Notes: a model not told the origin generated them from the sequence alone. Shown: positions 40,756-50,000, numbered from the stretch's first letter. The stretch: DNA of 64,000 nucleotides from VAZQ01 sp035293945 (GCA_035293945.1 DATGLV010000011.1:496001-560000), one strand, 5' to 3'. Numbers and translations: made by a program.

Positions 40756-41607
40756 GTGCGATCGATGTCCTATTTAGCGCTGCCTTACATCCGGCGCGAG
40801 TTGCCCGGATGGGGCGCCATTTTCCGCCACTGTGTCGGTGACTACCGTTGTGACGAACAATGGTACGGAAGAAAGAGAACTGTTGTCGATAAGATCACCG
40901 GCTATGAGCTCGATCTGAACCTCGGATCGTGGTCGGACCGGATGACCTATTTCCTTGGCCGCTGGTATGACCTCGGTGCACAGCTGGTCATCAGGGAGCA
41001 CATCCGTCCCGGCGATGTCGTTGTGGATGTCGGCGCCAATCGCGGCATGTTCGCCTTAAATGCTGCGCATCAGGTTGGGCCGGGTGGCCGTGTCATCTGC
41101 TTCGAACCAAATCCAGCCTGCGCTTCGATGTTCCGACACGCCGTCGCGCGAAATTGCATTTCGCAGATCGAAATTCATCAGAACGGTCTTTCCGATAGCG
41201 AGGAGAACCGCGATCTGTTCTTGCCTCCGGGCGGTGACGTGCTGGGCACTTTCGCGGCCTATCGAGAGGAAGGGGAGCGGGCAGTTCCATGTCGCCTGCT
41301 TGTCGGCGACAAGGCCCTGTCAGGAATTGCCCCCAACTTCATCAAGATCGACGTCGAGGGCTTCGAGGAGCATGTGATCCGCGGGCTCCAGTCGACAATT
41401 AGAGAGCACCATCCGACGATCTACATGGAGTGTGTAGAGCGTCACCTCCTTCGGGCCGGATCATCGATTGCCGCGATGATGGCGCTAATGGAGAGCCTCG
41501 GCTATTCCGGAAAGCGGGTGGCGTATAGCGGGAGGCATCCGACGCATTGCGAATACCTGCCGATCGATGGACGCAATTGCGATACGCTTTGGCTCTATGC
41601 GGCCTGA
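40756..41607 (+). CDS. FkbM family methyltransferase, opposite strand
   Basis: The 283-residue protein has a SAM-binding motif VVVDVGANRGMFALNAA (residues 88-104), GRVICFEPNPACASMF, and the FkbM mark FIKIDVEGFEEHVIRGLQ. FkbM enzymes O-methylate sugars or other small molecules. It sits between the gpP gene and the giant protein gene, read against both, and its end overlaps the giant gene's end by 13 bases. An AT-rich stretch precedes it. It could modify host surface glycans to change phage receptors; that is inference. Confidence 0.8.
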   Translation: MRSMSYLALPYIRRELPGWGAIFRHCVGDYRCDEQWYGRKRTVVDKITGYELDLNLGSWSDRMTYFLGRWYDLGAQLVIREHIRPGDVVVDVGANRGMFALNAAHQVGPGGRVICFEPNPACASMFRHAVARNCISQIEIHQNGLSDSEENRDLFLPPGGDVLGTFAAYREEGERAVPCRLLVGDKALSGIAPNFIKIDVEGFEEHVIRGLQSTIREHHPTIYMECVERHLLRAGSSIAAMMALMESLGYSGKRVAYSGRHPTHCEYLPIDGRNCDTLWLYAA

Positions 41608-44600
41608 TATAGGCCTACGGGCGCGTTGTCGTTCGCGGCCGGATCAAGATCGCGCTCGAGCAAGTATGACCCCGGGCCAATGCAGGGCCTAGAGCCCATG
41701 AACGGACCATTCGGCGTGCCGATGTATATTGGGCCGCAAATGTAAGGATCGCCGGAGATATCCGTGACGTTCTGCATCCATTTCGGCCCGTTCGGCAGAG
41801 CTGGAAGCCAATCAGTCATGAGCTGGAATGTCCCGCCGGCGGTCATGGATTGCGGAGTCGAGACGGTCTGCTCGGTATCGATCGTGTAGTTCCCGCCGCC
41901 GAGCGAGGCGATCACCCGCGGCGTGCCAGTGAGTCCGGCGGCGATGACGTGGTCGCCGACCGCTATGGCGCCGCTGAGCCCCGAAGTCGACATGACACTG
42001 GTGCCCTGGCCGGTGTTGGGCGCGACTGTCGCGGTGAACGTCCCGTCGAAATCATTGCAACTCGCCGATGGTCCGCTTTTCCCGTGATTAGGATCATCGA
42101 CCGATCGCCAGATCCCAAACTGCGAATTGTTGATATTGCCCTGCGGATTGTACCAGCCGGCGATGATGATCGATGGATAGCGCCCAGGCGCGGCCGGGGC
42201 GCCGACGCCGATCGCCAGCGTGCCGAACCAATTCGGAACCTTGTGCATGATGACACTTGCGCCGGTCGGCGGCGTCGCCGGCGTATTGTTGTCGCCGTTG
42301 CATGCCCGCCAGAGCTGCCCCTGCGAGGTCGATTGGAACGGAACGAAATTGCCAGGAATCCACCAAAGATGACCTGACTCACCTTTCGGCTGCTTCAAGA
42401 CAGAATTCGTCGCCGCATTCTGCAACCATGATCCCGACGTTCCGCAGCATTGTTGATAGTTGACCACGGTGAGAGGGCCGCACCCCACGCTCTTGAGCAG
42501 GCCGGCGTTGAAATTGACATAGAAAAAGGTGTTCGGCTTGACCGTATCCGGGATGACGATCTGATCGCCGTCGTAATCGGCATTGATCCATCCCTGGTAG
42601 CTGAAGAGCATCGGCGCCCCAGTGAGTATCTGGCGGCCGGCCGGCACTCCTGTGTTCTCGCCGGACGAGCTCGTCTGCAGCGTGATTTGCGAGCTGCCCG
42701 TATTAACGGAACCGATGACCGCATACATCATGCGGCCATCGTCCATCTGGATGTTGATGTTTTGGCTCGGGAGAAGGCCAGAAGTGCTCGCCACGCCGAA
42801 CGTGGCGGTTCCTGCGCCGTACGGACCGCCGGTGATCGTCGTCTGCACCTGCGGGCCGCCCGGCTGCCCGATGGCGCCGGGCAGCGCCACATCACTCCAA
42901 CCGGCGACGGACGTGCCCCTGTCGATCGAGCAGCGCGGTGTGCCGTTGTCGCCGGGCATGACCACGAGATAGCTTCCGGAGGCCGCATAGGTGCCGCCCG
43001 GCGCGGCATAAGTCCGGGCCGTGCCTCCGCCCGCGTAGGGAATTCCGCTATAGGTCGAGTTCAGCAGCGTCGTGCAATTCGAGCTGATGTTGTTGGCCGT
43101 ACCGACGAGATGACGCCCGTTCGCTTCGGTCGGCCCCTGCACGCCCGAGATGTCCACGAAGAAGTTCTTGTTCGCGCCCCACCCGCCGCCGCGCGAGTCC
43201 ATCACGCAGATCATGATGTGACCGCTGCCGTCGTTTCCCACCGTGGTGATGTTGCGCGAATTGCTCCAATGGTCGGTCGGCGGCGTCGGATCATAGAACA
43301 GATATTGCGCGCCGGTGACGCCGGAGAGTTGCAGGCTCGCAGTAAACGTGACGCCGGCGAGATCGAACGTGGTCGGACTAGTCACGATGACTGGGTGGCA
43401 GGAGGAGCTATTTTGGCCACCCGATTGGCTCAATGCATTGCCGCCGACGATCCTGACGGACGCGATCGAGCACATGATCGTGCCCTGCCCGTTGTTCCAC
43501 GTCGTCAGCTGGGCCGTCGAGTCGACCGTGATCTGCACCAGCCCGTTGTTCGGCCCGATGCTGGTGTCCTGCCCCACGTTCGCGGCCAGGATGGTCCTGT
43601 TCCAGCGGTTGAAGGGCTTGAAATTCGCGAATGTGGCGAAACCGTCGCTCGAATAGCCCGAGAAGTCCGAGCCCCCGGCGAGATTCGGCGAGGTCTTTGC
43701 GGCCAGGAAATTCGTGTATGGATCAAGGCCGAATCCGCTCGAATAAGCCAAACTGAATATCTGACTCAGCGGCGCGCAATTCCCCGGCGGAAAATTGACG
43801 ATGCTGTAAGCGCAAGCCGAGACGTCCTGCATGCCCGCCGTGGCGCCGAGCGGATTCTGCACCACGATGCCTCCGCTCGCGACCGGATGCAGAATCCCAC
43901 GCGATAGCGAAGTATAGGTGAAATTCCCGCTCTTGATCGCGTTGAATGTCGTGGTCCAGCCACCCTGACCGCCATCCTGAAAGAGATTGCCTTCGTTGAT
44001 CGGATCAAACTCGATGTTATACCCTTGGAACGCCAGCCAGATCAGCCAGGGCGCGTCACCGCCAGCGTTCGGCGTGGTGTATGACGCCGGCCCGCTCCAA
44101 GCTCCCGTCGTCAAGCCACCCGTGGTCGACCAGTAGAGCGACCCGGCGTTGTTCATCGCCACCATGTTGTTCTGGTTCTTGGGATCGATGGCGACCCATT
44201 TGATGCTCGCGTTGTTGATGACGATCGACCAAGTACCGTGGCAGGAGCCCGCTCCGGGCGTGAAGGTCCACAACAGCCCGGTGCCATTGGTGCCGTTCGT
44301 TCCGCCGTCGACCACAAACAGCGTCCCGCCGGTGAGCGAGACCACCATGTGTTGGACCCAGGGCGGGCCGCCGCAGGCCTCAAAGAAAGTCGTGCCGCCG
44401 TCGTTGGTGCCGTAGATCGTCCCGACCTGAATGCTCGCAGAACTGAAGGTGCCGGGGTTAGTCGTCTTGTTGACGATGATCGTGGTGCCGCCGGTGCCAG
44501 CCTGCGTCTGATAGAGGCCGTTGTAGGCGGAAGGGCTCGCGCTCGTGACCTCGACGTAATCGCCGACCTTGATGCGCGATGACGCCGAAGTCGTGAACGT

Positions 44601-45677
44601 GATCTGCTGCGTGCCGCTGTTCCACGAAGCAGAGCTTACGCCCACCTGTTGAGCCGAAGCGGCATACCAGGTGTTCGTGACACCCGCGCCGTTGGTCCCA
44701 GAGCCAGGATCGTAAGCCAGGACGTAGGAGTCCGGCGATACGTTGGTGAACGGGATCGAACTCGGCGGAACCTGCTGAAAAGAGTTTCCCTTGTCCTGCG
44801 TGCGCCAGATGCCGAACGTCTGCGTGGCGACGATCACGCCATTGACACTGTTCGGGTCGCACTCGACGTAATTGCCGTTTACCCGATAGGTCCCGTTGCC
44901 GTTGTCTATCGGGAAGTTGATGTAGCCGCCGCTCGAATATGTCCCCGGGCTCGTGGCCTTGTTGACTACGACAGTGGTCCCAGACGTGCCTGGCTGGGTA
45001 ACCAGGCCGCTGCTGGTGGAATTGAAACCGCTGGGGCTGACACCGGCGATAACGACAGTCTCGCCGGGGTAGTAGTTTCCGCCCGTGACCGTAAACGTAA
45101 TCTGCTGCGTGCCGCTGTTCCAGACAGCGCCGGTGATCGTCTCGGGCGGATCGAAACCACCGCCGCCGAGCTCGTTGGTGTTCTGCCAGAGGAGTGTGGC
45201 GTCGGGATTCGCGGGATTGAATGGACTCGCCGGGTTCGTCCTGAAGACGAATCCCTGGCCATACATGAAGGCCGTGCCCTGATCCTGCGGCGATCCGCAG
45301 GCGCCTATCGCGACCAAGCCTGAGCCTTGGAACGTCTGGGTCGGCCCCGTTGTCGGCGACACGCCGAAGCAGGAGCCCGGCGTGACAAAGTTCGGGACGT
45401 CGCACTTGGCGCTCGCCAGCGCTACATTCGAGAATATCTGGTGCCACGAATTGTCGTTGGTCCCGAACACATATGCGCCGGAGCCATCGGGCGAGACGAA
45501 GTGCACCCCCGTGTTGAGCGCCCAATGCTGATGCGCGTTGAGCCCTCCGCCCCAAAGCCCGGCCGCCTGGAACGGCACCGTCCCGACGTTGCCGTGCGAG
45601 GCCGAAAGAGCTTGGCCGCCGAGGGCCTGAACCCAGACGGTGACCGCAATAAATACGAACGCGATTCTCCGGATCAT
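41595..45677 (-). CDS. giant (1360-aa) signal-bearing propeller-like protein
   Basis: It starts with a signal peptide (MIRRIAFVFIAVTVWVQALG, GQALS). Segments such as WVAIDPKNQNNMVAMNNAGS then LYWSTTGG, and GIWRTQDKGNSFQQVP, resemble sialidase/sortilin-type beta-propeller blades (BNR-like). Two ~67-residue repeats (about 185-251 and 351-419) share WNSGTQQITFT and a GTxxTTxxVNKxTxPGTxSS pattern. It ends in DPAANDNAPVGLYQAA. No catalytic motif is seen. Its place in the tail operon suggests a virion-associated or secreted binding protein, perhaps polysaccharide-binding. Confidence 0.65.
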   Translation of the reverse strand: MIRRIAFVFIAVTVWVQALGGQALSASHGNVGTVPFQAAGLWGGGLNAHQHWALNTGVHFVSPDGSGAYVFGTNDNSWHQIFSNVALASAKCDVPNFVTPGSCFGVSPTTGPTQTFQGSGLVAIGACGSPQDQGTAFMYGQGFVFRTNPASPFNPANPDATLLWQNTNELGGGGFDPPETITGAVWNSGTQQITFTVTGGNYYPGETVVIAGVSPSGFNSTSSGLVTQPGTSGTTVVVNKATSPGTYSSGGYINFPIDNGNGTYRVNGNYVECDPNSVNGVIVATQTFGIWRTQDKGNSFQQVPPSSIPFTNVSPDSYVLAYDPGSGTNGAGVTNTWYAASAQQVGVSSASWNSGTQQITFTTSASSRIKVGDYVEVTSASPSAYNGLYQTQAGTGGTTIIVNKTTNPGTFSSASIQVGTIYGTNDGGTTFFEACGGPPWVQHMVVSLTGGTLFVVDGGTNGTNGTGLLWTFTPGAGSCHGTWSIVINNASIKWVAIDPKNQNNMVAMNNAGSLYWSTTGGLTTGAWSGPASYTTPNAGGDAPWLIWLAFQGYNIEFDPINEGNLFQDGGQGGWTTTFNAIKSGNFTYTSLSRGILHPVASGGIVVQNPLGATAGMQDVSACAYSIVNFPPGNCAPLSQIFSLAYSSGFGLDPYTNFLAAKTSPNLAGGSDFSGYSSDGFATFANFKPFNRWNRTILAANVGQDTSIGPNNGLVQITVDSTAQLTTWNNGQGTIMCSIASVRIVGGNALSQSGGQNSSSCHPVIVTSPTTFDLAGVTFTASLQLSGVTGAQYLFYDPTPPTDHWSNSRNITTVGNDGSGHIMICVMDSRGGGWGANKNFFVDISGVQGPTEANGRHLVGTANNISSNCTTLLNSTYSGIPYAGGGTARTYAAPGGTYAASGSYLVVMPGDNGTPRCSIDRGTSVAGWSDVALPGAIGQPGGPQVQTTITGGPYGAGTATFGVASTSGLLPSQNINIQMDDGRMMYAVIGSVNTGSSQITLQTSSSGENTGVPAGRQILTGAPMLFSYQGWINADYDGDQIVIPDTVKPNTFFYVNFNAGLLKSVGCGPLTVVNYQQCCGTSGSWLQNAATNSVLKQPKGESGHLWWIPGNFVPFQSTSQGQLWRACNGDNNTPATPPTGASVIMHKVPNWFGTLAIGVGAPAAPGRYPSIIIAGWYNPQGNINNSQFGIWRSVDDPNHGKSGPSASCNDFDGTFTATVAPNTGQGTSVMSTSGLSGAIAVGDHVIAAGLTGTPRVIASLGGGNYTIDTEQTVSTPQSMTAGGTFQLMTDWLPALPNGPKWMQNVTDISGDPYICGPIYIGTPNGPFMGSRPCIGPGSYLLERDLDPAANDNAPVGLYQAA

Positions 45678-45680
45678 AGA

Positions 45681-46841
45681 TCAATCACCAAAGACGCGAT
45701 TTCCGGCGCCGCCGGGCGCGTTGAAGGTGACGTTTGTGTTGCCACCGAGATTGAGCGAATTGTTCGCCGTCAACGACCCTGCGCCCGTCACGGTGATGTT
45801 GCCGACAGCGGCCCAATTCATCGTGTCGGCGCTACCCAGAGACAGCGTGGCGACCGCCGGAGTGGCCGCGTTTGTTTGCAGGAGCAGAGCGGCGCCCGAG
45901 GTCCCGCTCCAGGTGAACGGATTGGTGATCGTGGTAGTGAGGCCGGAGGAGAACTGCAACCAGCTCGCATTTGTGAGCGTCAGCGTGCCGATGGTTGGGC
46001 CGCCCGAGATGACTACCGCCTCATGGGCGCTCCAATTGCTGTTGATCACGAGCGTCCCATACGACGCCGTGGTCATCGTCAAATTCAGCGACCCACTCGG
46101 GTTCGCCCCGGGCACGATTGCCAAGGTCGCCGAGGATCCGGTGATGGTCGAGCCGGTGATGTTCCAGATGATGCCGGTGGACCCCGTGAGCGTCCACGTC
46201 CCGGCTCCCATATTGATCGCGCCACCGCTGCCGGTGACAGACGGCGCCGTGACGCTAAAGCCGAGGGAATCGTCAAGCGTTCCATTGGAAACGGTCGGCG
46301 CCGATTGGTAGGTGAAGTTGTCCTGCTGCTGGAAGTCCCCACCCGCCCCGTTGTAGGTGACCGTTGGCAACAATTTTCCGGCGCTGGTGATCAGCGTCGT
46401 GCCGGAGGTCGACGTGAACGAAATAGTACGCACGGCCGCCGGCGCATAGGTCATCCCGGGCACCAGCTTGAACAGGTTGCCCGTGATGCCGAGCGTAAAG
46501 CCGGCATTGTGGGTGAGCGTGCCGGTGTAGGGGCTTCCACTGCCGCCTGTGCCGCTCGCGTCCAGAGATCCGATCGTCAGGGCCGCCGCAATTGTCAGGT
46601 TACCAGCGGCGCTGTCGAGAATAACGGCATCGCCGCTCGCGGGCAGACAAGTACACGAGCCGCCGCCTGAATTTTGCGACCATACGGTGTTGACGTTGCT
46701 GCTACCACCGCCCGGCGTGACGAAGCACGTCCCAGTGCCGGTCCCGCAGCCGGTTGCCTCCGCGGGCGCCGCGCCAAAAACCTGCATTGCGACCAGCGCG
46801 GCCGCGAGCAGGCATCTCAACGCCTTGTCGAAAAAGCTCAT
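45681..46841 (-). CDS. signal-bearing Thr/Ser/Gly-rich beta-repeat protein
   Basis: The 386-residue product starts with a signal peptide (ALRCLLAAALVAMQVFGAAP, AEA). The mature part consists of repeating strand-rich units (LTIAAALTIGSLDASGTGGS, TWTLTGSTGIIWNITGSTIT), like beta-helix adhesins or autotransporter passengers, but without any barrel. It lies 3 bases upstream of the giant protein gene, so they are cotranscribed. Likely surface or virion bound; function unknown. Confidence 0.55.
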   Translation of the reverse strand: MSFFDKALRCLLAAALVAMQVFGAAPAEATGCGTGTGTCFVTPGGGSSNVNTVWSQNSGGGSCTCLPASGDAVILDSAAGNLTIAAALTIGSLDASGTGGSGSPYTGTLTHNAGFTLGITGNLFKLVPGMTYAPAAVRTISFTSTSGTTLITSAGKLLPTVTYNGAGGDFQQQDNFTYQSAPTVSNGTLDDSLGFSVTAPSVTGSGGAINMGAGTWTLTGSTGIIWNITGSTITGSSATLAIVPGANPSGSLNLTMTTASYGTLVINSNWSAHEAVVISGGPTIGTLTLTNASWLQFSSGLTTTITNPFTWSGTSGAALLLQTNAATPAVATLSLGSADTMNWAAVGNITVTGAGSLTANNSLNLGGNTNVTFNAPGGAGNRVFGD

Positions 46842-46851
46842 CGCGGATCTC

Positions 46852-48495
46852 TTATTTGTAGCTGATATCGGCAATTATAGTGGAGGCAGGTACCGAGCTC
46901 GCATCGTTGTCGGCGATCGCCGCGGTGATGCAGAAGCCCAACCCATTCAGGAACTGCTTGCCAATTGGAAATATCTGATTGTTCGCGCTGTTCGCGGGCG
47001 GGATCAGCACGGTCTTAAACACCAATGCCGAGTCGGTCGACGGCACTGGCGTCGACGCCTTGTCGTAGAACCGCAGGAAATAAGCGGTCGAGGCGTTGAT
47101 ATTCCCGGTCTGCGTATCCTCGAGCTTGCCCGCTGTCTGCTTCAAGTTCGTACAGTTGTTCGTATTGGCGGCGATCAGATGATAATTCGTTGATGGGGTC
47201 TCGCTGGTGAGCACGCGAACCGGACCAGGTGTGCGAGTAAAGGTCGCCTGCACGGTCGCAGTGCCTGTCCATGCCGCTGTCGCGCGCATGCGCACATTCG
47301 TCGCTCCCGCAGCAAGACAATTCAGGACGGCGTTGGCCGTGACCGTGTTGGCAACGAACGTCGTGCCGTCCACGTGGCAAGGCATGACAACCCAGGTCGT
47401 GCCACCATCGACCGATTGATCCGCCTCAAGCGTGCCGGTCCAAGTGCCCGTGATCTGCACCTTGACCGTCGAAAGACCGTTCACAGCCTGCGAGTAGGTG
47501 GAGTTAGCTGTGGGGGCTCCGGTAATGATCGATGCGCCATATTGGCCGGCGGTAGATGTGGAGGCCACATCTTGCGCCGTGATCGTCCCGCTCGCGGGTC
47601 GAATGTCTTGCGCCTCCACGATGGGCAACGAGGATCCAGCGGCGGCCTGGCCCAACGAGATGTTAGCGCCGCCGACGCGATTCAGGCCCGTGTTCGTGTA
47701 TCGACCGCCATTGAGATCGCAAGTGGCCGGATTCGTCTGCCCAGTGGTATAGCTGTTCGTGTTGTAGTTCGTTGCATTGAGGCACGGCTCCGCAGCCGTG
47801 AGGCTTGCATTCATTGTGGCGAGCAGATTAGCGAGGTTTGAACCCGAGACTGCATCGACCTCGAAAGCTCGCGCCGCGGTGAGCGCGACAGTTCCTTGCT
47901 GCCCGCTGGTGAGCAACGTCGCCGCCGGATTGTACTCGCCGCCCGATGGCGTGAACTGAGAGCTGGCATAGGTCCATGGCGCCGCATCTGTCACCGATAG
48001 ACCGCCGCCACCTCCGCCTCCGCCACCTCCGCTCGATACACCACCTCCGCCGCCAGCAAACAACCCCGTGCCGCCGGCGAGCGCGATCAGATTGGAAGTG
48101 GAATCCGAGCCGCCCTGGTCGATACAGGCGACATGATCGTAATTGCCAACCTCGAAGGCCGCCTGCCCGCCATTCGGCGGGACCGGAATGTTGTTCCGCT
48201 GCGCAACAGCCGTTCCGGTCGCCGGCGTGCAGCTGACGAGCGTTGTGCCGTAGTTGGTTAGCACCACGGCAGAACCGCTGCCTGAGATCGGCAGCGCCGT
48301 CGAGGCCGACGACGAGCCGGTCGCGGTGAGCGTACCAAAGTTCAGATAGAGGAAGGTATGAACCGGGAGGAGGGAATCCGGTTGTCCCGCGCTGCTCACC
48401 TGCGCCAGCGCAGGCGCCGCGAAAGCGAGCCAGGAGAACGCAGCTGCATGCGCAGCGGTGCGCGGAAATCGTGGAATGCGCATAGTGGACCTCAT
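46852..48495 (-). CDS. signal-bearing protein with Gly-rich hinge and shared module
   Basis: The 547-residue product has a signal peptide (residues ~10-32, AAFSWLAFAAPALAQ). An N-terminal beta-rich domain is followed by a pure Gly/Ser hinge (~148-165), a middle domain, and a module (281-428) aligned with the 36187-37182 product. The C-terminal ~115 residues are a separate domain (YFLRFYDKASTPVPSTDSAL). ATG 48495 overlaps the upstream stop by 4 bases. The layout recalls tail-fibre or adhesin proteins made from exchangeable units. Confidence 0.6.
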   Translation of the reverse strand: MRSTMRIPRFPRTAAHAAAFSWLAFAAPALAQVSSAGQPDSLLPVHTFLYLNFGTLTATGSSSASTALPISGSGSAVVLTNYGTTLVSCTPATGTAVAQRNNIPVPPNGGQAAFEVGNYDHVACIDQGGSDSTSNLIALAGGTGLFAGGGGGVSSGGGGGGGGGGLSVTDAAPWTYASSQFTPSGGEYNPAATLLTSGQQGTVALTAARAFEVDAVSGSNLANLLATMNASLTAAEPCLNATNYNTNSYTTGQTNPATCDLNGGRYTNTGLNRVGGANISLGQAAAGSSLPIVEAQDIRPASGTITAQDVASTSTAGQYGASIITGAPTANSTYSQAVNGLSTVKVQITGTWTGTLEADQSVDGGTTWVVMPCHVDGTTFVANTVTANAVLNCLAAGATNVRMRATAAWTGTATVQATFTRTPGPVRVLTSETPSTNYHLIAANTNNCTNLKQTAGKLEDTQTGNINASTAYFLRFYDKASTPVPSTDSALVFKTVLIPPANSANNQIFPIGKQFLNGLGFCITAAIADNDASSVPASTIIADISYK

Positions 48496-48812
48496 TGGGG
48501 ATCCTGAGCGGTTGCGGGCGTACCGCCCGAAGCGGGCGCTTGGGGCGCAGGTGAGGGCGGCGGAGGCGCTGCGGGAGCCGCAGGCTTGGCCTCTTTCACC
48601 TTGGCGGAGAACTCGGCCAGGAAGGCGGAGACGTCGGCGCATGCAGCGAATTCCCGCCGCAGAAGCATTGCGCCCATGCAGCGATCCATCACCGGGCCGA
48701 TATTCGACCATGCCATGAACTCGCCGTCACTGATGGCGACCTGGCGATCGGCAGCTTGAGCGGGGAGCGCTAAAACCAGCGCAGCCGCGGCAATGACAGC
48801 GCGCGAGACCAT
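48492..48812 (-). CDS. small signal-bearing protein with Pro/Ala tail
   Basis: The 106-residue product has a signal peptide (VIAAAALVLALPAQA), a ~50-residue conserved-looking part with two Cys (DRCMGAMLLRREFAACADVS) and a low-complexity Pro/Ala tail (APAAPPPPSPAPQAPASGG). It lies between gpN and the larger signal-bearing gene and is translationally coupled to the latter. Role unknown. Confidence 0.5.
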   Translation of the reverse strand: MVSRAVIAAAALVLALPAQAADRQVAISDGEFMAWSNIGPVMDRCMGAMLLRREFAACADVSAFLAEFSAKVKEAKPAAPAAPPPPSPAPQAPASGGTPATAQDPQ

Positions 48813-48836
48813 GCAGAGACCTTTTTTGAGGATGAG

Positions 48837-50000
48837 CTACGCAGACAGTGCGATGCCGCTCGCCGGCATGAAGGCCGGGTGGATGACCTTGTTTTCCGCG
48901 GCGAGCTCGTCAGCGCGAGTTGAATCCGCGTAGAGCTTCCAGGCCATCACGATCGAGGGCAGCGAGCGCGGGAAGTTGTAGGTCACAAGGCTCGGCAGCT
49001 GCAGCGCCCGCTGAACGAGATCGCGGGTGACGGAGCCATGCAAAGCAACGAGCGCCTGGTAGGTCCCGACGTCGCCGGAGTCCCCGACCGTCTCTTCCGC
49101 GCTCGAAAAATTCGCATTATTGGTCGCGATCGCGGCGCTGACGTCGTTCGATGACGTGAACGTCGTCGCCGACAGGATGCGCGCGATCTCGACCAGCGCC
49201 ATGTTGATGCCGGCATTAGCGACCGCAATGCCGAGCGCGCCGCTCGGAGCCTCCGCCTGCATCGCTGAAAGCACATTGGTCATGCCCGCCAATGTCGCCC
49301 CGGCCGTCGTCGCCTGCTCGAATACCGCAAGCAGCGGCGTCCCAAGCGCGCCGGCACGGATATCGGCTTCCCCGTTCGACAAGAGGTCGCCGATCGCCAG
49401 GAAGAGGCTGCTGCCCGGAATGCCGATCTGCCCCGACACTACGCCGCGCAAAGTCGTCAGCATCTGGCCGAGCACGCCGACGGCTTCCGTGATGTTGGCA
49501 ACCGTCGCGCCCGCCTGGAGCGCCGCGGAGATCGCGGTATCGAGCGCGGCGCCGACGGCCGTCCCGGTCGTCCCCGCAAGCATCCCGACCAGCGACTGCG
49601 TATCATCGACGACGTTCGCGCCAGGCTGCTGACCAGCCTCGACGAAGTCCATCTCGATGATGCAGATGCCGCCGCGCTCGCGCGTCTCGCTGGTCTTGAA
49701 AGTTCCGTAGACTGTGAACGTGCCGAGCGTCGGATGTATCAGGATCCCGGGGCCCTCGGCCTCGAGCTCCGCGATCAGCGCATCGCGCTCGAAGGTGTAG
49801 AGATCGCCCAGCACATAGCCGGTCACGGAAAAGCGCCGGGCCCGCCGCCCCATATCCTCGCTATACGGGATATCGAACTTCGGGAACTCGAAGGTCGCCG
49901 TACGCCGTCCGCCCGCGCGGGCGCCGGCGTCGACCTTGAACGGCACGCCGTTGAAGCTCGCCGGAACGAGATTGAGCCGCCAGAGCGGAGGGAACGTCAT
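48837..50000 (-). CDS. DNA circularisation / Mu gpN-like tail protein
   Basis: The 387-residue protein opens with LVPASFNGVPFKVDAGARAG then GRRTATFEFPKFDIPY, and then RRFSVTGYVLGDLYTFERDA, the conserved N-terminal domain of Mu gpN-type proteins (named 'DNA circularization' in databases, but a baseplate/tail component). The C-terminal part is helical. It overlaps the tape-measure gene by 4 bases. In Mu the next gene would be gpP; here the secreted-type block follows. Confidence 0.8.
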   Translation of the reverse strand: MTFPPLWRLNLVPASFNGVPFKVDAGARAGGRRTATFEFPKFDIPYSEDMGRRARRFSVTGYVLGDLYTFERDALIAELEAEGPGILIHPTLGTFTVYGTFKTSETRERGGICIIEMDFVEAGQQPGANVVDDTQSLVGMLAGTTGTAVGAALDTAISAALQAGATVANITEAVGVLGQMLTTLRGVVSGQIGIPGSSLFLAIGDLLSNGEADIRAGALGTPLLAVFEQATTAGATLAGMTNVLSAMQAEAPSGALGIAVANAGINMALVEIARILSATTFTSSNDVSAAIATNNANFSSAEETVGDSGDVGTYQALVALHGSVTRDLVQRALQLPSLVTYNFPRSLPSIVMAWKLYADSTRADELAAENKVIHPAFMPASGIALSA

